Assembly: GCF_020709055.1 (NCBI RefSeq)
Contig: NZ_JAJFCK010000005.1
Span: 1-64,000 of the forward strand
Reading direction: 5' to 3'
Source: Ruminococcus callidus
Lineage (GTDB): Bacteria > Bacillota > Clostridia > Oscillospirales > Ruminococcaceae
DNA length: 64,000 bases
Shown here: positions 35,291-45,700 of the stretch, in pieces
How the letters are laid out: each line of letters begins with the position of its first letter
How positions within the stretch are numbered: position 1 is the stretch's first letter
Notes under the pieces: generated by a model
Told to the model about the DNA's origin: nothing
The model's database searches: none
Seen by the model: only the letters and a program-made list of their open reading frames with translations
Made by a program: the position numbers and the translations under genes

Positions 35291-36214
35291 ATGGCTAATT
35301 TTACAGCAAAAGATGTTAACGAACTGCGTAAGTCCACCGGTGTTGGCATGATGGACTGCAAAAAGGCTCTGACCGAAGCAGACGGCAACGTAGAGAAGGC
35401 AATTGAGCTGCTGCGTGAAAAGGGTCTGGCAACACAGGCGAAGAAGGCTGGCCGTGTTGCAGCAGAGGGTATGGTTGTTGCAAAGGTAAATGCAGACAAT
35501 ACCGTAGGCTGCGTTGTCGAGGTAAACTCCGAAACAGACTTCGTTGCAAATACTGACGAATTCAAGACATTTGTGAATCTGGTTGCAGATACCATCATTG
35601 AGAAGAATCCGGCTGACGTAGAGGCTCTGAAGGCTACTACCGTTGCCGGCGGCACAATGACTGTTGACGAAGCACTGCAGGAACTGTTCCTGAAGATTCG
35701 TGAGAACCTGCAGATCCGTCGTTTCGTTCGTCTGGAAGGCATTCTGGTACCGTATATCCACGGCGGCGGAAAGATCGGCGTTATGGTTCGTGCAGAGTCT
35801 CCGGCTGGCGCAACTCCGGAAGTTCTGACCGTTGCTAAGGACTGCGCACTGCAGGTTGCAGCAATGAACCCGCCGTACCTGAAGCGTGAAGATGTTCCGG
35901 CTTCTGTTCTGGACGAAGAGAAGAAGATCGTTCTGGCACAGATGGCAGAAGACCCGAAGATGGCAAGCAAGCCGGATCAGGTTAAGGAAAAGATCGCAGC
36001 TGGTAAGGTTGGCAAGTACTACGAAGAGAACTGCCTGCTGGAGCAGCCTTTCGTGAAGGAGCCGAAGGTTTCCGTTCAGGAGCATGTGGCAAGCGTTGCC
36101 AAGGCAGCTGGCACCTCTATCGCAATCGCTGAATTCGTTCGTTTCGAGCGCGGCGAGGGCATCGAGAAGAAGGCAGACAACTTTGCAGAAGAAATTGCAA
36201 GCATGATCAAGTAA
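35291..36214 (+). CDS. tsf: translation elongation factor Ts
   Basis: Nucleotide exchange factor for EF-Tu. The 307-residue protein has the N-terminal UBA-like region ELRKSTGVGMMDCKKALTEA, the TDFVANTDEF motif that contacts EF-Tu, and two core domains. It is encoded after rpsB, the near-universal order, and its codon use is strongly biased as in highly expressed genes. Confidence 0.97.
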   Translation: MANFTAKDVNELRKSTGVGMMDCKKALTEADGNVEKAIELLREKGLATQAKKAGRVAAEGMVVAKVNADNTVGCVVEVNSETDFVANTDEFKTFVNLVADTIIEKNPADVEALKATTVAGGTMTVDEALQELFLKIRENLQIRRFVRLEGILVPYIHGGGKIGVMVRAESPAGATPEVLTVAKDCALQVAAMNPPYLKREDVPASVLDEEKKIVLAQMAEDPKMASKPDQVKEKIAAGKVGKYYEENCLLEQPFVKEPKVSVQEHVASVAKAAGTSIAIAEFVRFERGEGIEKKADNFAEEIASMIK

Positions 36215-36246
36215 ATCTTTCTGCCGAAAATCAGAAACAAAAATGG

Positions 36247-36275
36247 GAGCATGGCGAGTGTCATGCTCTTTTTTT
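36247..36275 (+). terminator. Rho-independent terminator after tsf
   Basis: GAGCATG (36247-36253) pairs with CATGCTC (36262-36268), followed by a run of T to 36275. Confidence 0.88.
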
Positions 36276-36295
36276 GATTTTTTCCCGGAAATGGC

Positions 36296-36370
36296 TTTAC
36301 ATTTCGTGAAAAATAGTGTAAAATAAAAGCAGGAGATTTGTGCGTCCGAAAGCAGCGCTGCATTCGGACG
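36296..36370 (+). promoter_or_regulatory. promoter and hairpin leader of pyrH
   Basis: TTTACA at 36296-36301 and TAAAAT at 36319-36324 are 17 bp apart. In the leader CGTCCGAA (36343-36350) pairs perfectly with TTCGGACG (36363-36370), enclosing a smaller GCAG/CTGC stem. The hairpin has no T tract and may stabilise the mRNA. Confidence 0.7.
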
Positions 36371-36412
36371 GAGAATCATCTGGAACGAGAACGTAGGAAA
36401 GGAATTGGAAGC

Positions 36413-37120
36413 ATGGAACCAAAATACAAGCGTGTACTTCTGAAGTTGAGCGGTGAGGCTCTTGCCGGCCCGAAAAAGACCGGTTTGGACATGGATACGA
36501 TTCGTCCGATCTGCGAGAGCATCAAGCATTGTGTGGATGCCGGTGTGCAAATCGGTATCGTCGTAGGAGGCGGAAACTTCTGGCGTGGACGCTCAAGTCA
36601 GAATATGGACAGAACACGTGCAGACCACATTGGAATGCTTGCAACCACAATGAATGCACTGGCAGTGGCTGATGTGCTGGAATCGCTGGGACTGGAGGTT
36701 CGTGTGCAGACTGCCATCAGCATGCAGCAGATCGCAGAGCCATACATCCGCAACCGTGCGATCTCTCACCTGAAAAAGGGAAGAGTCGTCATCTTTGGCT
36801 GTGGCACGGGAAGTCCGTTTTTCTCCACCGATACGGCGGCAACCCTGCGTGCCGTGGAGATCGAAGCAGACATCCTGCTGAAAGCAACCATGGTGGACGG
36901 CGTATATGACAAGGATCCCCATAAATTCGACGACGCTGTGCGCTATACCCGCCTGACATTCAGCGACGTGCTCAACAGCGCTCTTCAGGTCATGGACAGC
37001 ACCGCTGCCTCCATGTGCCGGGATAATGAAATGCCCATGCTGGTATTCGATCTGAGCCGTCCGGAAAATATTTACGATGCAGTGATGGGCAAGGAAATCG
37101 GAACTGTCGTTGCCGAATAA
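36413..37120 (+). CDS. pyrH: uridylate kinase
   Basis: Phosphorylates UMP to UDP with ATP; bacterial hexameric type of the amino acid kinase fold. The 235-residue protein starts at ATG 36413 and shows [22 protein letters not shown] and the [14 protein letters not shown] block. An earlier ATG at 36338 would run through the leader hairpin and is rejected. It heads a pyrH-frr-uppS-cdsA-dxr-rseP-ispG-polC string. Confidence 0.96.
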   Translation: MEPKYKRVLLKLSGEALAGPKKTGLDMDTIRPICESIKHCVDAGVQIGIVVGGGNFWRGRSSQNMDRTRADHIGMLATTMNALAVADVLESLGLEVRVQTAISMQQIAEPYIRNRAISHLKKGRVVIFGCGTGSPFFSTDTAATLRAVEIEADILLKATMVDGVYDKDPHKFDDAVRYTRLTFSDVLNSALQVMDSTAASMCRDNEMPMLVFDLSRPENIYDAVMGKEIGTVVAE

Positions 37121-37156
37121 GCCCTTTAAAAACCGTTCAAAAGAGAGGAAAAAGAA

Positions 37157-37711
37157 ATGAAAGCATTACTGAATGAAACTGAAGATAAGATGAAGAAGTC
37201 TGTTGCGCGTCTGGAGCACGAGTTCACCACCATTCGTGCAGGCCGTGCCAATCCGGCAGTTCTGGAGCCGGTTGTGGTAGATTACTATGGCGTGCCCACC
37301 CCCATCCAGCAGATGGCAGCTGTTTCCGTTTCGGAGGCTCGCATTCTGGTGATCCAGCCGTGGGACGCTTCGACCCTGAAGGCAATCGAAAAGGCAATTC
37401 TGGCTTCGGACATCGGTATTACGCCGACCAACGACGGCAAGGTGCTGCGTCTGGCATTTCCGCAGCCCACAGAGGACCGCAGAAAGGAACTCTGCAAGAG
37501 CATCAAGAAACTGGGAGAAGAGGCAAAGGTCGCTGTCCGCAACGTGCGCCGGGACTCCATCGAAAAGCTGAAGGCAAAGAAGAAGGCTTCGGAGCTGACC
37601 GAGGATGAGGTCAAGGATGGCGAGAAGAAGATCCAGAATCTGACCGATAAGTACTGCGCTTCCGTAGACCAGCTGGTTTCCGAGAAGGAAAAGGAAATCA
37701 TGAGCATCTGA
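37157..37711 (+). CDS. frr: ribosome recycling factor
   Basis: Splits post-termination ribosomes together with EF-G. The 184-residue protein has the family pattern throughout: TIRAGRANPAVLEPVVVDYYG, IQPWDASTLKAIEKAI and RLAFPQPTEDRRKEL are all present (quoted only in part). Standard length. It sits between pyrH and uppS, as in most Firmicutes. Confidence 0.97.
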   Translation: MKALLNETEDKMKKSVARLEHEFTTIRAGRANPAVLEPVVVDYYGVPTPIQQMAAVSVSEARILVIQPWDASTLKAIEKAILASDIGITPTNDGKVLRLAFPQPTEDRRKELCKSIKKLGEEAKVAVRNVRRDSIEKLKAKKKASELTEDEVKDGEKKIQNLTDKYCASVDQLVSEKEKEIMSI

Positions 37712-37731
37712 CGAGATAGGAGCTGATCGAA

Positions 37732-38484
37732 ATGGCGCTGCCATTTTTGAAAAAGTCCCCCCCGAAAACTACCGCTGCCGGACTGCCGGAGAATCTGCCG
37801 CAGCATATCGGCTTTATTATGGATGGCAATGGCCGCTGGGCAACCAAGCGTGGGATGCCCCGTAAGTTCGGCCATCGGGAGGGCGCAAAAAATTTCCACG
37901 ATATCACACGGTACTGTCGCTCCATTGGCATCCGCAACATCTCTTTCTACGTGTTCTCCACCGAAAACTGGAAGCGACCGCAGGAAGAAGTGGATGCGAT
38001 CATGAATCTGCTGTGGGAATATCTGAATGACTGTGACGAATACCTGGAACAGGAAGTTCGTATGATTTTCATTGGAGATAAAAGCCGCCTGCCGGAGCGA
38101 ATCGCCAAGCGCATGGTGGAACTGGAACAGGATTCCGCCAAGTATGACAAGATGAACCTGATCCTCGCCATCAATTATGGCGGACGGGATGAGCTGAAGC
38201 ATGCGGCGCAGCTGATCGCACAGGAAGTGAAGAACGGCAAGCTGGAGGTAGCGGACATCACCGAACAGACCATCGCAGACCATCTCTATACGGCTGGGCT
38301 GCCGGATGTGGATCTGCTGATTCGTCCCAGCGGTGAGCTGCGGCTCTCCAACTTCCTGATCTGGCAGTGTGCCTATGCGGAGTACTATTTCACCAATGTC
38401 CTTTGGCCGGATTTTAATCGGGAGGAACTGAACAAAGCTCTTGTCGATTTTTCCACACGGGGAAGACGATTCGGAGGCGTTTAA
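37732..38484 (+). CDS. uppS: isoprenyl transferase (undecaprenyl pyrophosphate synthase type)
   Basis: Condenses isopentenyl units in cis to make the C55 lipid carrier for peptidoglycan. The 250-residue protein has IMDGNGRWATKRG with the catalytic Asp, FYVFSTENWKRP, and the C-terminal DLLIRPSGELRLSNFLIWQ. It lies 3 bases before cdsA and in the same string as dxr and ispG, which supply its substrate. Confidence 0.96.
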   Translation: MALPFLKKSPPKTTAAGLPENLPQHIGFIMDGNGRWATKRGMPRKFGHREGAKNFHDITRYCRSIGIRNISFYVFSTENWKRPQEEVDAIMNLLWEYLNDCDEYLEQEVRMIFIGDKSRLPERIAKRMVELEQDSAKYDKMNLILAINYGGRDELKHAAQLIAQEVKNGKLEVADITEQTIADHLYTAGLPDVDLLIRPSGELRLSNFLIWQCAYAEYYFTNVLWPDFNREELNKALVDFSTRGRRFGGV

Positions 38485-38487
38485 ACC

Positions 38488-39300
38488 ATGAAAGTTCGTA
38501 TTATTTCTGGCGTGGTGGGTGGTATTCTGGCAGTTCTGATTCTGCTGCTGCACAAGACTTTTGTATTCCCTCTTGCCATTGCAGCGCTGACCTGCATCGC
38601 CCTGTTTGAACTGTGCCGGGCAGGAAAATGCCTGCACTGCCGCATTTCCGTGGGTGCCGGTATGCTCTACGGCGCAGTGATGCCGTTTCTCTGTTACTAC
38701 GGCAACGCTTCTGCCATGACGGGAATCGCATTCCTGTGCGTCATGGCGATGTTCCTGGAAATGGTGCTGCTGCACAAGCACGTGCGCTGTCAGGAGGTAC
38801 TCTTTGTGGCAGTGGTGAGCCTTTTGGTGACGGCATCCTTTGACATGCTGATCTCGCTGCTCCACGGAAGCGCCTATGGCTTGGCGTGCGTGATCCTGGC
38901 GCTCTGTTCGGCATGGATCTCGGATACCGGCGCATACTTTTCCGGAACATTTCTGGGCAAGCACAAGCTCTGTCCGGAGATCAGCCCGAAAAAAACCGTG
39001 GAGGGATTTTTCGGCGGCATTATTGCCGATATTGCGGTAATGATCGTTTTCGCCCTGATCTGCCACCTGATTACCGGCGCACACGTCCACTATCTCTGGC
39101 TGGCATTCGCTGCCGTTCTCTGCGCTGTCATCAGCGTGCTGGGCGACCTGAGTGCCTCGGTGCTGAAGCGGCAGCAGGGACTGAAAGACTTTGGCAACAT
39201 CATGCCCGGTCACGGTGGTGTGATGGATCGGTTTGACAGCGTGCTGTTCACCATTCCCGCATTCTATGCGCTGGAATGCCTGTACCCCATTTTTTATTGA
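38488..39300 (+). CDS. cdsA: phosphatidate cytidylyltransferase
   Basis: Membrane enzyme making CDP-diacylglycerol for phospholipid synthesis. The 270-residue protein has about seven hydrophobic helices and the CDS signature split between SPKKTVEGFFGG and MPGHGGVMDRFDS. It follows uppS at once. A hairpin-rich gap of 158 bp separates it from dxr. Confidence 0.95.
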   Translation: MKVRIISGVVGGILAVLILLLHKTFVFPLAIAALTCIALFELCRAGKCLHCRISVGAGMLYGAVMPFLCYYGNASAMTGIAFLCVMAMFLEMVLLHKHVRCQEVLFVAVVSLLVTASFDMLISLLHGSAYGLACVILALCSAWISDTGAYFSGTFLGKHKLCPEISPKKTVEGFFGGIIADIAVMIVFALICHLITGAHVHYLWLAFAAVLCAVISVLGDLSASVLKRQQGLKDFGNIMPGHGGVMDRFDSVLFTIPAFYALECLYPIFY

Positions 39301-39348
39301 GGATGAATCAGCCTGTCGCATGACAAAATATAAGGCAAGCTTTTTAGA

Positions 39349-39401
39349 AACACACGATGTAGAGGCAGATCAGAATGAGAAGCTTTTCTGCATCGTGTGT
39401 T
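39349..39401 (+). promoter_or_regulatory. long-range hairpin between cdsA and dxr
   Basis: AACACACGATG (39349-39359) pairs perfectly with CATCGTGTGTT (39391-39401). No T tract follows. The gap of 158 bp also contains GTACTG/CAGTAC near 39403-39430 and is unusually large for this otherwise compact operon. Confidence 0.45.
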
Positions 39402-39458
39402 GTACTGTACGCTGGAAGGAAGGCAGTACGTCTGCCAAGCGGAAAGGAATTTTGACAT

Positions 39459-40610
39459 ATGGAGAAGAAACAGATTTCCATTCTCGGCTCCACAGGTTCC
39501 ATTGGAACACAGACGCTGGAAGTGGCACAGGCACACGGCATGGGCGTCTATGCCCTTGCTGCCCATCATAACATCAGGCTGCTGGAACAGCAGGTGCGGC
39601 AGTTCCGCCCGAAAAAGGTCTGCATCTACGAGGAGGGACAGTACGCTAAGCTACAGGAACAGCTGGCAGATCTTCCGGTGCAGGTGCTCTGCGGAATGGA
39701 GGGGCTGTGCGAGATCGCCGGCGACACCCATGCGGATATTCTGGTGAATGCCGTAGTTGGTATGGTGGGACTCCTTCCCACGCTGACGGCGATTTCCGCC
39801 GGATTGGATATTGCGCTGGCAAATAAGGAAACACTGGTCGCCGGCGGTTCGCTAGTCATGGAACAGGCGGCGAAAAAAGGCGTTGCCATTTACCCCGTGG
39901 ACAGCGAGCACTCCGCAATTTTTCAGTGCCTGCAGGGCAATCGGCGGGAACAGCTGCATAAGATTATTCTGACAGCCTCCGGCGGGCCGTTCTTTGGCAG
40001 GACACGGGAGGAGCTGGCGAACGTCACCGTTGCCGACGCTCTGAACCACCCCAACTGGAGCATGGGCAATAAGATCACCATTGACTCTGCCACCCTGATG
40101 AACAAGGGGCTGGAGTTTATCGAGGCGAAGTGGCTCTTCGACCTGACACCGGATCAGATCGAGATCGTGGTGCACCGTCAGAGCGTGGTGCACTCCGCCG
40201 TGGAGTATCAGGACTGCTCTGTCATCGCCCAGCTTGGCGTACCGGATATGAAGATTCCCATTCAGTACGCCCTGCTGTATCCGGAACGGATGCCCTGTCC
40301 CACCAAACGACTGTCCCTGACGGATTATAGCACGCTCACCTTTGAGAAGCCGGATCCGGAGACATTCACCTGTCTGAAGACAGCCATCGCCGCAATTACC
40401 GCCGGGGGAACGGCGCCGTGTATTGTCAACGGTGCCAACGAAGTGGCAGTTGCAGCATTTCTGGCGGGGAAGATCGGATTTCTGGACATCGGCGCACTTT
40501 CGCAGCGTGCCATGGAGTCCATCGAGAAAACGGAGATCACTTGTTACGAGGATGTGATTGCAGCCGACACCAAGGCACGGGAGTTTGTCCGCAGTGCCAT
40601 TTCGAAATAA
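39459..40610 (+). CDS. dxr: 1-deoxy-D-xylulose 5-phosphate reductoisomerase
   Basis: Second enzyme of the MEP isoprenoid pathway, converting DXP to MEP with NADPH. The 383-residue protein starts with the dinucleotide-binding GSTGSIGTQTLEVA; NKETLVAGG, PVDSEHSAIFQCLQG and LTASGGPFF carry the metal and substrate residues. It is followed by rseP 15 bases later. Confidence 0.96.
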   Translation: MEKKQISILGSTGSIGTQTLEVAQAHGMGVYALAAHHNIRLLEQQVRQFRPKKVCIYEEGQYAKLQEQLADLPVQVLCGMEGLCEIAGDTHADILVNAVVGMVGLLPTLTAISAGLDIALANKETLVAGGSLVMEQAAKKGVAIYPVDSEHSAIFQCLQGNRREQLHKIILTASGGPFFGRTREELANVTVADALNHPNWSMGNKITIDSATLMNKGLEFIEAKWLFDLTPDQIEIVVHRQSVVHSAVEYQDCSVIAQLGVPDMKIPIQYALLYPERMPCPTKRLSLTDYSTLTFEKPDPETFTCLKTAIAAITAGGTAPCIVNGANEVAVAAFLAGKIGFLDIGALSQRAMESIEKTEITCYEDVIAADTKAREFVRSAISK

Positions 40611-40625
40611 GAAAGGACACCAGCC

Positions 40626-41690
40626 ATGCAGCATATTGTAACGCTTTTGATTGCGATTCTCATTTTCGGGTTGATTATTGGGATTCATGAGTTCGGACAT
40701 TTTATCGTGGCGAAGCTGAACCATATTCAGGTCAACGAGTTCGCCATCGGTATGGGACCGAAGCTCCTGCACTTTCGGAAAGGGGAGACAACGTATTCCC
40801 TTCGTTTGTTCCCCATCGGCGGATTCTGCTCCATGGAGGGGGAGGATCAGTCCAGCGAAAATCCCAACGCATTCGAAAAAAAGGCAGTCTGGCGCAGAAT
40901 GCTGGTGGTACTTGCCGGAGCGTTTATGAATCTGGTGCTGGGCTTTGTGCTGATCGCGGTTCTGCTGTGCACCTCCACGAAAATTCCGTCCACAGTGATT
41001 GCGAGGTTTGCGGAAACGACAAACTCCGCCGGCGAAACAGTCACCGCTTCCGAGAGCGAGCGCTCCGGCTTGCGGGTGGGCGACAAGATCATCGCCATTG
41101 ACGGCAGCCACATTCTTTCCGCCACCGATCTGATCTATAAGTTACAGACCACGGAGACCGATTCCTACGATGTGACGGTAAAACGTGACGGGGCACGTGT
41201 GGTCGTCGAGAACGTGAAATTCCACAACGACAACACAGACGGACTGCTGGACTTTGCCGTGGAGGGCAAGTCCAAAAATCCTGTGAACGTCGTCACCTAC
41301 GCTGCCAAGGATACGGCAGCCACAGCGAAACTGATCTGGATGTCGCTGGTGGAGCTGATCAGCGGAAAATATAGCCTGCAAGACCTTTCCGGTCCGGTGG
41401 GTACAGTGAGCGTCATCGAACAGGCGGCATCCAGCGGCGAGAATCTGTTGGAACGGGTGCAGTCGGTAATGAACCTGACCATTTTCATTACGGTAAACGT
41501 GGGTGTGTTCAATCTGCTGCCCATCCCCGGACTGGACGGCAGCCGGTTTGTCTTTTTGCTGATCGAGGCGATTCGCCGGAAGCCCGTGCCCAAAAACCGT
41601 GAGGCAATGGTGCATCTGATCGGTATGGCAGCGCTGTTCCTGCTGATGATTCTGGTAACGGTGCAGGATATCACACGCTTTTTCCGATGA
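40626..41690 (+). CDS. rseP: site-2 metalloprotease RseP/RasP
   Basis: Intramembrane zinc protease that cuts membrane anchors of regulators such as anti-sigma factors and remnant signal peptides. The 354-residue protein has HEFGH at 21-25 in its first membrane helix, a PDZ domain (about 115-200, SGLRVGDKIIAIDG), and the second metal motif NLLPIPGLDGSRF near residue 295. The order dxr-rseP is conserved in Firmicutes. Confidence 0.95.
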   Translation: MQHIVTLLIAILIFGLIIGIHEFGHFIVAKLNHIQVNEFAIGMGPKLLHFRKGETTYSLRLFPIGGFCSMEGEDQSSENPNAFEKKAVWRRMLVVLAGAFMNLVLGFVLIAVLLCTSTKIPSTVIARFAETTNSAGETVTASESERSGLRVGDKIIAIDGSHILSATDLIYKLQTTETDSYDVTVKRDGARVVVENVKFHNDNTDGLLDFAVEGKSKNPVNVVTYAAKDTAATAKLIWMSLVELISGKYSLQDLSGPVGTVSVIEQAASSGENLLERVQSVMNLTIFITVNVGVFNLLPIPGLDGSRFVFLLIEAIRRKPVPKNREAMVHLIGMAALFLLMILVTVQDITRFFR

Positions 41691-41704
41691 GGAGGAGAAG
41701 AACC

Positions 41705-42742
41705 ATGAGAAATGTAAAACCGGTTTCCGTCGGCAGCTGCACGCTGGACGGGAAACATATCTATATCCAGTCCATGCTGAACACACGCTCTGACGATATC
41801 GCCGGAAGCGTGGCGCAGGCAGTAGCACTGGAACAGGCGGGGTGCGAGATCGTGCGTGCGGCAATTCCGGACAAATCCGCCATTGCGCTGATTCCCGCCA
41901 TCAAGGAGAAGATCTCTATTCCGCTGGTGGCAGACATCCACTTCGACTATCGGCTGGCGCTGGAAGCAGCAGCTGCCGGAATTGATAAGATTCGCATCAA
42001 TCCCGGAAACATCGGGAGCATGGAGCGGGTGCGTGCTGTGGTAAAGGCATGTCAGGCACGGAAGATTCCCATTCGCATCGGCGTCAACTCCGGCTCGCTG
42101 GAAAAGGAGATTCTGGCGAAGTACGGCGCACCCACAGCGGAGGCGCTGGTGGAGAGCGCTATGGGTCACGTGCGGATGCTGGAGGCGTGCGACTTCAATG
42201 ACATTGTAATTTCTATGAAGTCCTCGGATGTCAATACCATGATCGAGGCGTACCGTCTTTGTGCGCAGCAGTGTCATTATCCGCTGCACCTCGGTGTGAC
42301 GGAGGCCGGCACAGAGCGCATGGGACTCATCAAGTCCGCCATCGGCATCGGAACGCTGCTGCATGACGGCATTGGCGAAACCATTCGTGTCTCCCTCACA
42401 GAGGATCCGGTGCGGGAGATCAAGGCAGCGCAGGACATCCTCAAGTGTATCGGAAAGCGTGGCGGGCCGCAGATCGTGTCCTGTCCCACCTGCGGCAGAA
42501 CCCGAATTGATCTGGTCAAGACCGCCAAGGAAGTGGAAGCAGCGCTGGAACATGTGGAAAAGGACATCAAGGTCGCTGTCATGGGTTGCGTCGTCAACGG
42601 CCCCGGCGAGGCACGGGAAGCCGATATCGGCATTGCCGGCGGGGATGGCTGCGCCGTGCTGTTCCGCAAGGGGACGGTGCTGCGAAAAGTGGCAGAAGAG
42701 GAGATCGTGCCGGAGCTGCTGGCAGAAATTGAAAAGCTTTAG
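41705..42742 (+). CDS. ispG: 4-hydroxy-3-methylbut-2-en-1-yl diphosphate synthase
   Basis: Iron-sulfur enzyme of the MEP pathway producing HMBPP. The ATG at 41705 (GAGGAGGAGAAG upstream) gives 345 residues with VPLVADIHFDYRLAL-type TIM barrel blocks and the cluster Cys in SCPTCGRTRIDL and MGCVVNGPGEA. It occupies the position that proS has in Bacillus, bringing a second MEP gene next to dxr. Confidence 0.95.
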   Translation: MRNVKPVSVGSCTLDGKHIYIQSMLNTRSDDIAGSVAQAVALEQAGCEIVRAAIPDKSAIALIPAIKEKISIPLVADIHFDYRLALEAAAAGIDKIRINPGNIGSMERVRAVVKACQARKIPIRIGVNSGSLEKEILAKYGAPTAEALVESAMGHVRMLEACDFNDIVISMKSSDVNTMIEAYRLCAQQCHYPLHLGVTEAGTERMGLIKSAIGIGTLLHDGIGETIRVSLTEDPVREIKAAQDILKCIGKRGGPQIVSCPTCGRTRIDLVKTAKEVEAALEHVEKDIKVAVMGCVVNGPGEAREADIGIAGGDGCAVLFRKGTVLRKVAEEEIVPELLAEIEKL

Positions 42743-42753
42743 GAGTTGAAAAA

Positions 42754-45700
42754 ATGGAGTTGAATTTTGCGGCATTTTTGGAAGAGTATGTGCCGGTGCT
42801 GCCGGATTCGCTACAGGACGGTATCTTGCAGCGCATGACATATTCGGAGAATTTGACGAAAATTTCGTTTTATGTGCATTTCCCGCATCTGGTGCTGGCG
42901 CAGGATCTGCTGGCATTGGAGCACGAGCTGGAAATTCGGCTGGAGATTCACTCGGTACGGCTGCATCCCCGATTTGCACCGGAGCTTTTCTCGCTGGAGT
43001 ACTTTGCCGATCTGGTGGTCTTTCTCAAACGGGAGATGACCGTGGTCAACGGCTTTATCAATGATGCTGATGTTTCTATGGACGAGGACACGCTGCACAT
43101 TACCCTGCACAACGGCGGATACGACATTCTGGAGAAGTACCATGTGGCGGATTATTTTTCCGGTATGCTGGAACAGATGTTCTCCCGCAGATTCCACGTG
43201 GTGTTTCACGGCGCTGCCAGCGTGACAGAAGAGGAGTTTCAGGCAATCATCGACAAGGCGGAGCAGGCGCTGCCCAAGCACGACGCCCAGTTCCAGCAGT
43301 CCGCAGCCGCTCCCGCTACAGGCGGTGCAGCTGCCAAGGCACCTAAACCTGTGGCGCAGAGTGTTGCCATGAACGAGAGCATCTCCGGCATTGTGCCGGA
43401 CAGTGCTGTCCTCATCAAGGGACGGCAGATTCGGGACGTGCCCATGCCTATTCGGGAGGCAGTGGAGGTGCAGGGTCAGCGTGTCGTAGTGATGGGCGAT
43501 GTCTTTGCCATGGAATCCCGTGAGGTGCGTGGGGAACGCACTGTTATGACGTTCCAAATCACAGACGGCACATACTCCGTACTGATGAAGCTTTTTGACT
43601 CCACCGAAAATCTTTCCAAGCTGCCGCTGGGGGACATCAAAAAGGGCAGCACCCTCCTGGTGCTGGGACGCATCGATTACGACTCATTCGCCCGGGAGGA
43701 CGTGCTGAAACCGGACTCCATTGTCATGGTCAAGCGGAAGCGGAAGATGGACAACGCACCGGTAAAGCGTGTGGAGCTGCATTGCCATACCAATATGTCT
43801 CAGATGGATGCTGTCACGCCCTGTGCCAAGCTGGTGGAGCGTGCCCACGAATGGGGGCATCCGGCGATTGCCATCACCGACCACGGTATCGCACAGGCAT
43901 TTCCGGATGCGATGAACGCATGGCGTGGGTTCAAGGACAAGGACTTCAAGGTGATCTTCGGCTGCGAGGCATATGTGGTCAACGATCTGGATCGCCAGCT
44001 TATCATTGACGAGCCGGGGAATCGCACATTGCAGGATGAGATCATCATCTTCGACGTGGAGACCACCGGACTCAGTCCCGCTAACGACCGTCTGACGGAA
44101 ATTGGCGCAGTGAAAATGCGGGGAATGCAGGTGGTGGATACCTTCGGCATCATGGTCAATCCGGAGCGCAAAATCCCGGAGAACATCGTGGAGCTGACCG
44201 GCATTACCGATGCCATGGTGCAGGATGCGCCCAAGGAGGAAGAGGCACTCCGGAAGTTCATGGAATTCTGCGGAGAGAATCCGGTACTGGTGGCGCACAA
44301 CGCCCGATTCGACACCGCATTTGTCCGCAATGTCTGCCAGCGCCACAACATTGACTTTTCGTTTGCCACATTGGATACCCTGATTTTGTGCAAGGCGATG
44401 CTGCCCAACATGTCCCGCCATAAGCTGGACGGCGTGGCAAAGGCGCTGAAGCTCGGCAAGTTCGATCATCACCGTGCTACAGATGATGCGCAGATGCTGG
44501 CGAAAATCTATAAGGAACTGGTGAGCCGGCTCATCCAGACCAAGAAAGCAGCGCTGCTCTCCGACCTGAACACCAAGACGCAGGAAATCGATGTCAAAAA
44601 GCTGAAGTCCTATCACCAGATCATTCTGGTGCGGAACAACATCGGACTGAAAAATCTGTACAAGCTCATCTCCTACGGCCACATCGAGTGTTTCTACCGG
44701 AAGCCCCTGATTCCCAAGTCAGTGCTGATGCAGCATCGGGAGGGCTTGATTTTCGGCAGCGCCTGTGAGGCGGGTGAGCTGTTTCGGGCGATGGTGGAGG
44801 AGAAGTCCCACGAGGAACTGGTGAAGCTGGCGAAGTTCTACGACTATCTGGAGATCCAGCCCGTTGGCAACAACGCCTTCATGATCCGCAATGGCACCGC
44901 TCCCAATGTGGAGGCACTTCGGGATTATAACCGGCGCATTGTGGCGCTGGGCGACGAGCTGGGGATTCCGGTCTGTGCCACCTGCGACGTGCACTTCATG
45001 GACAAGGAAGATGCCATCTACCGTGAGATCTTGCAGGCAGGGCAGGGATACGACGACGCAAAGTTCCAGCCGCCCCTGTATCTGCGCACCACAGAGGAGA
45101 TGCTGGAGGAGTTCGCCTATCTCGGCGAGGAAAAGGCGTACGAGATCGTGGTCACCAACACCAATGCCGTTGCCGATCAGATTGAGAAAATCCAGCCGTT
45201 CCCCAACGGCACTTTCACTCCCACCATCGACGGTGCGGAGGAGGATTTGGTGAACATCACCACCACCAAGGCAAAGGAGATCTACGGCGATCCTATGCCG
45301 GAACTGGTGGAAAAACGCCTGAACCGGGAGCTTTCCTCCATCATCAAGCACGGTTTTTCCGTGCTGTATATCATCGCCCAGAAGCTGGTATGGGACAGCG
45401 TGGCGCACGGCTATCAGGTCGGCTCCCGTGGTTCCGTCGGTTCGTCCTTTGTGGCATCCATGGCAGGTATCTCCGAGGTAAATCCCCTTGCGCCCCACTA
45501 TGTCTGCCCCAAGTGCAAGCACAGCGAATTTATCACAGACGGCAGCGTCGGCTCCGGCTTTGACCTGCCGCCAAAGAACTGTCCGAACTGCGGGACGGAG
45601 ATGAACCGGGACGGCCATGACATTCCGTTCGAAACCTTCCTCGGCTTCGACGGCGACAAGGCGCCGGATATCGACCTGAACTTCTCCGGCGAGTACCAGT

